DNA of 64,000 nt from Lanius collurio (Eukaryota; Chordata; Aves; Passeriformes; Laniidae): positions 17,674,256 through 17,738,255 of the forward strand of contig JACBWW010000012.1 in assembly GCA_020086605.1 (NCBI GenBank). The letters are read 5' to 3'. Every line of letters starts with the position of its first letter. Position 1 is the first letter of the stretch. The notes beneath the pieces were generated by a model. That model saw only the letters and a program-made list of their open reading frames with translations. It did not search any database and had not been told where the DNA came from. Positions 12,598 through 24,700 of the stretch are shown piece after piece. The position numbers were made by a program, and so were the translations under genes.

Positions 12598-15500
12598 CAA
12601 TCTCAAGTTATTTATGTTAGCAATCTCAAGGTCTTTGTTACCTTGTAAGTGTTCTTCAGACTGTATCGTGTGACGTAAAAAGGAAGAAATGTGTCTGGTG
12701 CCAAGAGTTCTGTGGCAGTCGATTGTGAGCAGCAGAAGAGGGAGTGGGAAAACAACAGCTTCAGGAAGCCAGCATAGCTACTTTTGTTTGTAACTGTTGG
12801 CTGTAGTGCAGCCCCGCAGCATTCCCTCATTCCCACCCCAGCCTGGCCACTCCTTGGGTCACAAGTGGGGCTGAGGGACACGTGGAGACCTGGGGAAGAG
12901 GAGGGGCTGTAGCACCACCAGACAAATGTGTGAAATGCAGGTGCTGCAGAAAGACAGAGAAATTATTTCTAACAGGAGACCTCACAAATCTAGTACCAAA
13001 GTGTGTCCTCTATGACCTTTAACTACCAAATTATAGGGAGAAATAATGACCTTAGCATAGCTTCTTTGAATTTTATGAAAAATTTTAAATGAGTCATACA
13101 GAAAGGAACCGCCATCAGTGTTCACCCAAGGTGATTAATGTCTGCATTTAAAAATTAATTTATTTTTGCTGTGGAAGCAATATTAACACAAAATCTCACT
13201 TCTTCCAAACTTCATTTGTCAGGCTGATTAAGAGAAAATTGCTAATTTACTGTTCCTGCTAATGCAAATGTCAAGACAAAAGGAAAGTATTTAAGGGAAA
13301 ATATATATAGAAGTAAACCTCGGATGCATATTTTTCAGAGTAAGATTTATTGATCTTTTGACCAGAATTTTACTGTGACATTATCACTGTTCTTTCAAAA
13401 CAACTGAGGTATATCTCTTAATCTTATCTAAATAAATATTGGCATCAGAATGCAACAGTTGCTGACTACCTTTATTGACCAGCTGCACTCTGATGACTAA
13501 GGTACTGAGCTATTGTGTGCTTCACAATGGAGTTTGTAAAAGAATATTGAATGTCTGTGGATGGTTTCTGGCTGGCAGAGGTTTCCACATTATGCATCTG
13601 AACTCTGATCATTTATCCAGAAATTTTTCTGGTTTGGCTTCAGTCATGTATTCTTTTTGCATTCCTCATGTTAATGTCTTCCTGAGGAGTTTGTATTGCA
13701 GGGTGATAATTAGATTTTAGAATGTCAGTCTTCCACAAAGCAAAACAATTTAAATCTTAATATTCTACTTTTGACTTTCTGGTTTTAACTGTAGTCATTT
13801 ACTTGTTGTCGTATATGCTTAGTTTCTAAATATATTTTGTTTTATAAAAAGTTTTCATAGGCAATCTTAAAAATCATTGCTTTGTTAAGGAAGATTCTTA
13901 GCCACATGTATGCAAAAAGATTAAGCCTACCATGATGCAATCTTAATTTACCCACTGTAACTTTCTAATTACAGTTATAATACAGCATCGTCTCAAAGAC
14001 TCAGATGAAATTTTGGTAATATTTTTCTTTTCTCTTAGACTTCTGAGTCTCCCTCTTTTGAGGTTCAGTTTCTGCCCCTTGGATGTTTTCATCAAGTATT
14101 TCTTCACTAATCAAATGAGTAGAGGAAGCACAGTTGTGCCCTACAACTCTTTTTCTTTCTATTTCATATACTGGATTCCTTTCAAACTCCTGACTTCCAA
14201 ATAAGGTAATAACCTGTTCAAACATTGTGATGCTAAATACAGTGACTGACAGTTTGCACTCTGCAGTTTAACTGAGGGCCCTAAATTGATTCCTGTGGCA
14301 GATACTTAAGTACTCTTTGGTGTGTGACATTGCTTTTAATTTTCTGTTGCTGTCATGTTATTTGATACCGAGTTTGGCAATAATTAAGGTTTTTACCAAG
14401 GCAAATCAGATTTCTTTCAGTTCCTTATTGGAGTAACGTAGCTTTCTCCTTAGTGCATACTTCATTCATTTGACCAAAGCAGAAAGGATGTGTATGAGGG
14501 CTGATAGCTCCTTTCCCTGCTGCAGAGAGCCAAACATCATTCTCTAAACAATCCAATTAATTTCTTACTGTATATTCTCAATTTCTACATTTGCTTGCCC
14601 TGTGTCAGATTCTGGAGCAGGATTTGAATTCCCTGCACGTAGCTATCTTTAGGGCTCACATCTGGATGGCACTGCAGGAGCATATTGCTGAAAGCAAACA
14701 AGACTAGCAGTTCTGATGGTAACAATGGAGTCTGAGAAAATACTGGATGCATGTATAAGATTCCATTAAAAAGCAGGGAGCGAGAGGGATGTCTAATGCA
14801 GTCCATTTAATGCAGAACTCTCCAGAGAGTGAAGTGGGGATTATGTCTGCTCCCGTGCTTAATAAAGACTGGTATAGAGGATGCTTGTTGGGCGAATGGT
14901 ATCTCCATAACAGATGCTCTGATGCTCATGAATACGTTTCTAATTATATCTTAATGATCTCACCCACAAATAGGAAAACAAAAATCTTTGTCTCCCTGAG
15001 TGGTTACCTTAGTGGCTGCAGGATTGGCAAGGTTTACATTTTCCATCTCCTCTCACTAATCCCAGGGGGCTTCATTGTGAGAAATGAGATGTGTTTATGA
15101 TGGTGAATTAGATTGCTGTAAAAGGTTATTTCAACAGACAGTTGGGAAATCATAATAGAATAATTTAGTAAAAATGGGAGCTAAAGTATGCTTAATGAAA
15201 CATGATTAGATTTAATTTTCTTGCTATTTCAATCATTAAAGGTACATTATGCTTTCTCAGACCTCATTTGGGCTCTTTGCCATGGACCCACTCTTAGTAA
15301 CAGACTGAAACTTACATGTTCCATTAGGATATGAAAATGGCTAATGATACTCTAGTCTCCTCTCCCTGGCTTTTGTAAAATTTCTGTTACCAGCTTTTCA
15401 GCTATACTTTACCTGTTTTCCTCTTTGATCCTTTTATTCCCTCACATCTATTGTACACATTTTTCAGTATGAATAACTATTCAGGGAATGAAATGAAGTA

Positions 15501-15979
15501 AAAGACTAATATAGCTACCTAATAATTGTGAAGTGGCTTATTATGAGTAATTAAAAATTGTTAATTTAGTTATTACTAGGATTCTATGTTCTAACAAAGT
15601 TCATATTTTAATTTCTTCATATAAAATATGTTTCTATGCTGTCTTAATCCAGTGGTACAATTGTTCAGGTTTATGTGGGGTTTTTTTGGTTTGGTTTTTG
15701 GGGGGATTTTTAGTTGGGTTTTGGTTTCTTTTTTATTATTTTTCTTTATTCTTTCCTTTTACAGGGCAGTGACACATTGTGTGACACCACATATGGGCTA
15801 AAATTTCTGTCTGGCCTCTAGTGTTATTAAACTTAGTTCTCAATGATATTTTATGTCTCCCTCTTAGCATCAAAATGCTACTTTGATCTAAAAATATCCA
15901 ACTCCTTTTCAGGCTATGAATTCATATGAGAATAAAACTGCTCTTTGCTGGAAGACAGCTTGGGTAGAGCAGTAGAACC

Positions 15980-16109
15980 TTGCTGATCAGCTCAATTGAT
16001 CAGAGCACCAAGGTTGTGGGGTTGATCCCTGTATGGGCCATTCACTTCAGAGCTGGACTCGATGATCCATGAGGGTCCCTTCCACCTCAGAATATTCTGT
16101 GATTCTGTG
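15980..16109 (+). mobile_element. tRNA-Ile-derived SINE with CR1-type tail (TguSINE1-like)
   Basis: The head matches a tRNA-Ile gene. 'cagctcaattgatcagagc' (15988-16006) corresponds to the D-arm and A-box, and 'ggttgatccctgtatgggcca' spans the T-arm/B-box and acceptor end at 16019-16039. The anticodon arm is missing, and the B-box has lost one base. The body continues as 'gatgatcc..gagggtcccttcca' and ends in 'attctgtgattctgtg', the 3' sequence of CR1, whose machinery is thought to mobilise such SINEs. This arrangement is the known TguSINE1 structure of passerine birds. It is a retroposed fossil, not a functional tRNA gene. It lies in the same orientation as the host gene. Confidence 0.88.
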
Positions 16110-18016
16110 GTCATTGCTTCATTTGTTTTCAGGATTCTAGCCTGTTGTTGGGGGAGGAAATATAGGAATTATTCAGTGTTTCATTATGTTATTCCAAGTT
16201 GGATGTATGTTTCACTGAGAAAGTCTTTTTTTCAGGAGGAATTTTCTACCCAGAGTCACATGGGAGTTAGAGGAGAAAGGCAGACCTCAGGGTAGCCAGT
16301 GACATGTCAATCAGGAATGCCTTAGGGGAAGGGCCCGAGTGCAGATCCAAGTTCATAATCATCTTAAAGGAAATGGTTGACTCTGGGTTTCTGAAGCTCA
16401 AAATAAGTATTTTAACTACTAAGAAAGATGTTTTACCAACATCTCTCACCATCTCCTATCGAAGTTGCTTCAGTTTGCATATACTAGATTTTCCTTGTTG
16501 CAGAGCTTTCTGATGATCTGAATTTTCACTAAAAATGAGAAGAAATGAAAGAATTTGAATTCTCTTCATTTCTTGTAAGATAGCGAACCACTGTGCGTTA
16601 CAGGCGGTGTGATAACCTAGCAAGTGTGTCAGTGCACACTGGGAATGTTTGTTTGAAGTCTTACACATTTGAGGAAATTGAAAGTCTAGCTCCATTTTGA
16701 AACAGCATAGTCTCAAGTCATTGATTTTTTCAGTGTTGCTAGAATAGTTTCATTTGAATTTTGTATGTCATAGTTGAAATAATTTATGAGAAAACGTGTG
16801 TGTGTGTATATTCATGTGTCTGTATATACACATTTAATGGATCCTGTTCTCCTTATAAATCAGTAGATATAGGTTCTCATATAATCATGTAGTGCCTGTT
16901 TACTGCTGAAATGAGCTATATAAGGGGCAAAACAGGTCACTCTTTAGGAGATTGAAGGCACTGTGTTAACACTCTGAAGGCACTGGAATCTCCTGTGTTT
17001 CCAGGCAATAATTGCCTTAACAGTGGTGAAAATCAGGAAGATTTGAATTGAATCTATGCTTGGAAATACCCCACATATTGATGACTGAAGTGTATCTCTG
17101 TCATTAAGTGGAATTTATTTATGTAAATGATAGCAATTTTTAAACCTGAATTCTTAAAAGTCAATTTCTTGAATGACTATGTAGGTATTTAAATAGAAAT
17201 TACTTGGGGAAAGAGATGGGGTGAGACTATAAAGAAAGCTGTAATAAATTATTTTGAGATTTCCCTGGCAAGTTGTGCAAAAATAATGGTGTTCAATATA
17301 TTCTTAATAATACTAATAACAAAATACAGGATAACTTCCTCTGTTTTTGAAAAATAAGTAGGACTTGCTTAGAAGAGGCTCCTATTTTGCTGAACTTAGC
17401 CATTTCTGATTCTGCCTTTGAACCATCTGTTAATCTCCGATGAAAATGGAATAAATTAAATGTGATATCATATTTATCAGCAAGAGGTATCCTTTTTTTT
17501 TTCAAGTCATGGCATCTGATACTGTTTCCCAAATGCTTATGAGAAGCAGAATTGGTTTCAATTCCTTGTATTCTTGTAGATGTGAGTTAAGCTTTTAAAT
17601 TTTAAGTTGCACCTTTGCTTTTCTTTGCAATGTAGGAATTGACTTCAGAACAGGTAGGAATTTTCAGAAGTGGTGCTTGGGTTGTGCCAGGCAAGCGCAC
17701 GGAGTGCTTCAGGGAGGATTAGTGGGGTATCATCTGACCCTGTAGTGCTGAGTGACTATAAATTTTTCAAGCTGCCTACTGCCTGGCACTATTGTGTTGC
17801 ATGCAGTGCATGTGCCAGTGCCCACCGCAGCACAGCACTGAAAGGACAGCTGCCCAGGCCTCCAGAACACCGAGGTCTGATTCTCACCCTGTGGTTACAG
17901 CGAATCCTCACGTTCCTAGTGGTTCTTAGTTTACATGTCTTAAGTTTATTGGTTTATGAAGTCTCCACCCAGTTTCATGTGTAAATTCATGTTTATGCAT
18001 TTTCTGTAATTGCTTA
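16110..18016. other. Intronic sequence, nothing recognised
   Basis: Apart from a short TG/TA microsatellite there is no recognisable exon, RNA gene or repeat. A slightly GC-richer patch at about 17660-17930 carries an open frame of 104 codons (17670-17984) with no domain or splice signals that would support it as coding. Confidence 0.45.
16796..16830. repeat. (TG)n/(TA)n microsatellite
   Basis: Short run of TG dinucleotides followed by TG/TA-rich sequence. Simple repeat, no further signal. Confidence 0.8.
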
Positions 18017-18460
18017 TGTATTAGTTCTGGAAAGTTCTCCCTTCTTCGATGCTCCATTGGTCTACTCATATAATTCCCTCCCATAAGTTATCCCTATTGG
18101 ATATTCCCCTGTTATCTCCTCCTCCTCAGTCGATCCCCATTGCTTGTTTGTCTTTGTTCCACGCCTGTATAAAGTAATGTGCTCTCCCATTTTTCCTGGT
18201 CTTTGTCCCTGGACCTTCCACTGGCACTTAACCTGCTGGAATGTACACAAAGACCCCTCTCTCATCCTTTGCCTCTGTCGACACTTTTACATCCTCTTTG
18301 TTTGGGGCTTGCTCCTTGTGAAGGAGCTGGCTTTCCCTCCTTGCTGCAGCTGATCCCAAGGATATCTGCAGCTGGACACTGTGCTGCCTCGGTTTGCCCC
18401 AGCAGTGTCACTACTGAGATTGCCACCATAGCAGCAAGGCTCAGGCTTGTCCAAGATACA
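18017..18460 (+). mobile_element. Probable degenerate solo LTR of an avian endogenous retrovirus
   Basis: The block has the layout of an LTR on the + strand. Several 'attgg' or 'ccattg' motifs that can act as CCAAT boxes in either orientation lie near 18055, 18097 and 18137. A TATA box 'tataaag' is at 18168-18174. About 65 bases further, 'ctggaatgtacacaaag' looks like a mutated AATAAA polyadenylation signal. A GC-richer U5-like part follows. The proposed ends form a short inverted repeat (TGTAT at 18017, ATACA ending at 18460), as LTRs require. I could not find a target-site duplication, so the ends are provisional. No internal retroviral genes are present. It may also be another GC-rich repeat. 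Confidence 0.5.
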
Positions 18461-18555
18461 TTTTGCTATATGCTTTTTTTATGCACTCAGTGGAGCAATT
18501 GACTGTTTTTTCTCATCTTAGCTCAATATTCTAAATGATGAGAACTAAATCTAAG

Positions 18556-18737
18556 ACTCAGAACAGTTTGGGTTGGAAAGAATGTTAATGCACTGGACCA
18601 GTTGGCTTGAAGCCCTGAGGGATGGGGCATCCATAACTTTTCTAGGAACCCCCTGCCGTTGTCTCGGCACCCTTGTTGCAAATAATTTCTTTCTTATATG
18701 CAACCTAGATCTATTCTTTTAGTTGGATCCCATCTTA
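18556..18737 (-). mobile_element. CR1 fragment, 3' end
   Basis: The + strand shows, in order, 'cagtttgggttggaaagaa', 'ccctgagggatggggcatcc', 'aataatttctttctta' and a degraded 'cttttagtt' block. These are the reverse complement of the last part of avian CR1. The copy is short, 5'-truncated and diverged by point changes and small deletions. It lies about 95 bases from the LTR-like block and is antisense to the host gene. Confidence 0.85.
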
Positions 18738-21700
18738 AATTCACAAGAAGAGTAATCTATTAGCACATAAAATTTTTACAAAAATATTATAAACCTCATA
18801 TTGTAAGTATATTTTGAATAATAATAATTAGTATTATGCCATTCTTGTTAGAATTTTCTCCATTTTACTTCCTTCTCAACAGTTCTCTTTTACATGCTTT
18901 TCTGTGGCTTAGCATCACTGTCAGGCTGTTGCTGGCTTAGGGAACAGTTGTCTTCCAATATCAGTGGATTCCAGTGGCTGGAAGATACAATTCCTGTGAC
19001 TGATGTTGCATTCATCCTGTAAGTATAGAGCTAAAATGGGGCTGTCACTTTATAAGTATGTTTCTGAAGTGTATGTACCTGAAATACAGCCTACTAAAGT
19101 GAACTTCCTGTTCACTTTTTCTATGGTCGCAGGTACAGACAGAGTTTGAAATGCAAAGCAGGAAGAAAACAAATAAAAGAGTAAAAATCTCTATGAGATG
19201 AAAAAATTCTCCTTCTGTCCCAGACCAACATAACCAAGATACCAACACTGTCTTTGGTTCTGGTGCCAGAGGCATAGCTAATATAAAAGCAAACTCTGTA
19301 GAGTCTAGAAACTGCAGCAATATCCTGTAAAAATTTAAGCAAGGAGAAGGAATGGTCACTTAACCTTGAAGTTCTCTCTTTTTAGCCTCTAGATTTATTT
19401 ACTTGTTCTTTTTAATTTTTCATCTTGACTACAACCTGTTTCTTCTGGTAAACACTAATAAAGCAAAATTATGTTAATCTTGCACAGAATTTGATTAGGG
19501 AATGGCGTTGGTGGCTTGTTTGTTGAACACCAATGTCAGCTGATGAGTGGTGTGTATGTCTGTGGGAGATTTTTGGGTAACAATAAATTTCCTTCCTGTT
19601 GTGTCTACAAGAGGAAGAGTGTTTCTAGTATTTACATAGAATAAGAAACTGTACTTCCTTTTGCTATACTACTATTAATATTGTTATTATAATTATTGTT
19701 GTTATTGTTACATTGTTATTATTTTTATTTCCAGTTGAGAAGTTCTCTGGCTATGAATACAAACTGCTCCTTCCAAGTGTACCCAAACATGGTTCTTAGT
19801 ACTAGACTCGTTTCCTTTTTCTTCTCAAAGCAGTGAAACTTTTAATGGCTGTATAAACACTGTATTTTTTAGGCCTGGATTGTACAAGTTTGTAAACTGA
19901 CATTCAGAGATGTAGCAAATGCTTCAAGTCTTAGCTTAAATATGTGCATCAAATCCACTTACACTCAGGACTGTAGTGCACACAAAGAGTTAGCACTACT
20001 CTGAATTCTAACCTTGCTCCACTGTCATAGTTCAGCTCTGTTCAGACCACTGAATCCACCTCAGCTCCTTTTATTCTTGGAATTCATATCCACAGCATGG
20101 TGTAAGAAGAAAATACATTCATCTTTAAGTTCTTGAAAAAGTGCCAGGATAACACTGTGATACATAGGGTGTGAAAGTTTGTTTGTGTAATACACGTACT
20201 GTTTATCAGGAAGATTAACTTGAGGTAGAGTTGAGAATACAGATTATATACCACTAATTTATGGAAGAAGAAACTTTATAGAGATAGTTTGCCCATAAAC
20301 TCCATTCCTGTAGTTCACAAAGATTCTGTAACATACTAAAAATATGGGGGTTTTTTCTAAGTTGGTAGGTATTTAATAATGTGATTATGGTAAAGATTTG
20401 CTAATGTCTGTGGTCTTTAATTAACTGATCAAAAAAAACCCCAAACTAACAAACCCAACACTTATGTGAGCCTACAATGCATTCCACTTTTTTTCAGTGT
20501 TTAGTCATCTGGAAACAAAAAAGCTAAAATGGAGGAGATACCCAATTCTGTAACTTTCTGCAATGTCAGAAGGAAAGGACAAGACTAGTGATTTGATAGT
20601 TGTTGTAATTTAAGTGTTGAATCAATCATGAATTGTTTCATCCTGACCGTGGATATTAAGCACAGCAAAATCATGCCAAATAAAATCTCCCTGTAATATT
20701 TCTTTAGAGTACATATGAATTTCACTAGTAAGTGAACCATCTTATTGATTAAGAGATAGTATTTATTGAGTATAACACCACAAAAAAATCACTGTAGTCA
20801 TTAATAGACTTACTTAATAATTTTTTTTACACATAATAAACACAGTGTTTTGCAAAGTAGCGTTTTCATTTGCAGCAATCAGTTAACAATTTCTCTTGCC
20901 TTGACTGCCTAGTGTCCTAGTAGGAATATAGTTTGTTTAGAGCATAATTGTTTGTCTAAGCCCAGGATAGAAACATGAAAGAAGTGCCCTCTCTCTTGTG
21001 GGATAATAATGCTGTCTGTGTTACTCTTCAGCATTTCTGCCAGTCTGTTAATTGAGGAATAATCTTAGTGCTTCCCCTGTTTCCTGCCATGTGGTTTGGT
21101 GTCAGCTTGGTATCAGCTAACAAATGTAGCTTGCTACTGTAGGAGTAACTTGAGTGGGGAAAGGGTGGAAGATGAATTTCCTAGGACATGCATGCACAGT
21201 AGTGTGTGTGCTTTGAGCTGAGTAGATTGATACCTGGTAGAGCCTGGTTGTTGAGTATGCGTGTTTTCTAAATGCTTGTCTCTTTGGGAAGATGCAAAGT
21301 CTCTATGAACAGATGTCCACAAGTGAGATGTACAGACTGACTTGAAAAGAAGATATAAAATATAAAGTGAGAATTTCCTAATGTCTTTCAGTCTAGTAAT
21401 TGGCTGCTTAAATAATCTCTAAAATAAGTAATAAAAGAAATTGAGGAATGACATATTTTGAAAGTGTCAAATGTAATGGAACTATATCATTACTCTAGTA
21501 ACAGAGGATTCAACAGGCGTTTCCTTTTAATTTAACAGCCCTTCACTGTTTTCAAGTTTAATGTGACTTGAATAACTAGTTAGCAACTTTCTCTGTTGCA
21601 ATTACAGATTGAGTAAATGTGAATGTGTGGGAAAAAACCTAATGCTTTTCAAACTAAATAGTATTTTGAGGGTAGAAGGCATAAAGCAAGGAGTAAAGTC

Positions 21701-24700
21701 AATAATATTAAACATGTAAATGTGGTTTTCCTTCCACTTTTGACAGCTTGAATGTATCTCTCAACATAACAAAATTGTGGTAGAGAAAAGCATTCTTTTC
21801 TCATTCAGACAGGTTCAATTTCCCTGTACTTTTTTGTCAACCCATGACTTTTCATTCAACACCTTTTTCACCAACACCACTGAATTTTAAAGAAGTCTGT
21901 AAGTACAAAAAATAAAACATTCCATTTGAGATTAAGAGAGACAATGGATATTTTTTCTATATTTTTTACTTCCTTTAAAAAGCATAGCTTTTCCGCAGTT
22001 TTTTTTTTTTTTTTGTCAGGGTTGTTTTTTCAGTTATGGAAAATGTCAGGAAAGGCTTTTTAATCCCAATCTTGCACACCTCAGTAGGTAGTGGAAACTG
22101 AGTCAGTACCAGTTTTTGCTTTTAAATACTGCTTTAGCAATTAGTTAGCTATGGATGTGGGAGTAGGTTCTGAGGGAGAAGAGACAGAGACTCATTCCTT
22201 AACAGTTGATGGTGGATTAATGAACACAGAGTATAGGAGACTTCTTTCCTTGTGGTGGCAAAGTGTTTTTTGCATCAAAGCAAAATCTGTATAGAAAAAA
22301 GATCTCCATTGATTGATATCTGCCATTCTGAGTTCTTTAAGAAGTAGCTTTAATGAATACGGAAAATGCAAGTGCGATAAGTGAATATTTTGGTATGGTA
22401 ATTTTTGGCATAATGTTTGATTGTGACTCCCAACTGACTGTGCTGTTCAAATTCTTCACTGCTACTTGGCACTCTCCAAAGCATCTACAGATTTATGATT
22501 CTTAATATGAAATTACTACTGTGGTGGTATCTCTTACTTGTAAAGTTTCACTTGCTTCAGAGCATACTAGCATAAATTCTTCCAGAATACTGGAAGTTTA
22601 ATTCTCCAGAGTGAGATACCCATATAGATTTTTCTTCCATACTGTCTGCTCAGTTGTGTGCAATTTTTTCTTATAAGGAAACTTCAGTGTTATTCACAAT
22701 TAATAGTTTTAATCCTCAGGAGCCTAATTTGCTTGGCTACTTTTTTCTAGGTAATGGGTGAAATTGTTTTTTATATGAAATTGCTTCTGAGTGTCCTCTC
22801 TGCGAAGAAGCCTGACTCTACTTGAGAGAGCAGCCTAGTCTGACTCCCTCCATTGACAGTATAGAAAATTTTCTGTGAGCGTGAAGTTCTTTCACTAAGG
22901 CTTTTAGGTGCAAAAGGTTAAACTTTGAGGTTCCATTGCAACAAGAAATTTAGGTGCAAATTTGTAGAAAGAAGAAATGTTACTCTGTTTTAAGAGCTTC
23001 TGCTGAATTGCTTTGCAATTCATCTGTAACAGTGAATGTAAGATTGTGAAATTTTGCATTACCTGCTGGAGTGGGTATTAGGACAAAATCTAAGACTAAT
23101 TCTACTGCTTTCTGTTGGTTGATGCATGACATTCTAGGTTTTTATTAATGGTTTCCTTTCTCCTTAGTCCTTCAGAATGACTACTTTTCCTCTATTTGTT
23201 GACTTTGCCTAAGCACTCATTGACTAAGAATGCAGATGCTCTTTATTTTTCAAAATTCCCACAGGAATTTCTGGGAAATTTACAAGACTTATAATCTTCA
23301 TGTGTGAACTGAATATGTCTCTGTTGTGATATATCTGAAAAGCATGGTCATTCTAGAAATTGGTTGTCAGATTAGTAGTTACTCCTTTTTGTGTGACTGT
23401 ACCCAGAGGGAAATATTTGGAAATATTAGTTCTGGTAGAACTTTACTTTTGAAAAAGGCTGATTTTTGAAAAGCAGAGTGTCAAGAAACATAACTGTGCT
23501 TACTTCTGATTTAGGTAATTAATAAGGAAAATAGTATTACCTTAATGTTAGAGATCCATATTTATATGCTTTCAGTTTGTACATAATTGATCTCATGAAT
23601 CAAAAGCCACAAAATGTTGAAGATTAAATTAGCCAACTAGAAAAGTTTCTGATTGTCTCATAAACGAAGTAAAATCAAATCAGAAGAAGTGAGGTTGAAT
23701 GCAGTATTAATCTATGTTCCTGTAAAGAGGTCCTTGTTAGCATCAATGTTTTGGTTTATTTCATCTCAGCTATACTGTGACAAAGAATCATCACATAAGA
23801 ATGGCATATTTTAATAACTATAATTTGAATATGGTTCATTTCCATAATTTTCTTCTTTCAATGGATTTAGTGTATGAAAAAATCAAGTATCTCTCTTCTT
23901 ATGTCCCTTTACTTACCTAAATTGTACTTGTATGTAAGCACATATGTAAACTTGAGAAGGAGACTTTAAAGTTTAATCACTCTGATTGTATTGAGTGAGC
24001 TGTACTGTGGTATGTAGTGTAAGATTTAATTACAGCGTGTCTGTAAACATAACATTTAGGTTTTTCTCTTCTGGATTCTTAGGTACATAAGTAGGAGACA
24101 TGTATGTGAAGTCTCCCAAAATGGAAACCTCTTATTACAAGTGCAATCTCTTTTGTTATCTAAAATGTAATTAAAATACTACAGTTTGCCTAGTGCTGTT
24201 CTAAGTTCTAATCCCCTTAAAGGAAGAGAAAAAGCAGCTTCAGCCATATCATCTTGCCAAGATTCCTACTCCCTCTTTGCTAATTCACACCCTTTTGCCT
24301 AACTGGTTTAAATAAATACTTCAACTGATTTCTTTTGTGAAAGCACAACCCTTCAAAATTAGAATGAAAAGTTTAATGGCCTAAATACAGTTCAGTCCTA
24401 TTTGAAAAGCCTGATTTATCTTCTGTGGTTTCTTTTTCTTTTTTAATACTAGTATTTCCTTGTTATGCCCTTGGTATTTCATAGCTGTCCTTTTTAAGCA
24501 CTGAAGCAATTAGTTTTGAGAAGGCTGATTCTTCAGGGTCCAGTGCTTTCCTGCCTTTCATTCACTGAAGCTGTACATTTTAATGAAGTTGTTTCATCTG
24601 TGTTGCCAAACACTAGAATTTTAGTGCTTCAATTCTAATTATCTCTGCTGGCAAATGCTATGTTTTATTAAAGCTGTCAAGTGCACTGTTCATTAAATGT

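Larger units (their letters stand above)
9284..15979. other. Intronic sequence with minor repeats
   Basis: No exon is recognised. It contains G/T-rich runs near 10610-10652 and 15672-15744, a spaced 17-bp direct duplication (10925-10941 and 10950-10966), and the TA/TG-rich tract listed separately. A minus-strand open frame at 14001-14225 has a coding-like, Lys/Glu-rich composition but no identified homologue. The block 14760-15110 keeps a complex, non-repetitive composition and may be conserved noncoding DNA (see findings). Confidence 0.45.

Noticed and set aside
14039..14205. A plus-strand exon between 'ctcttag' and 'aag/gtaata'
   Set aside because: The only open frame reaches a stop just before the donor-like site, so it cannot be an internal coding exon.
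15980..16040. A functional tRNA-Ile gene
   Set aside because: The anticodon arm is missing and the B-box has lost a base. The sequence continues directly into a CR1-type tail, so it is a SINE head.
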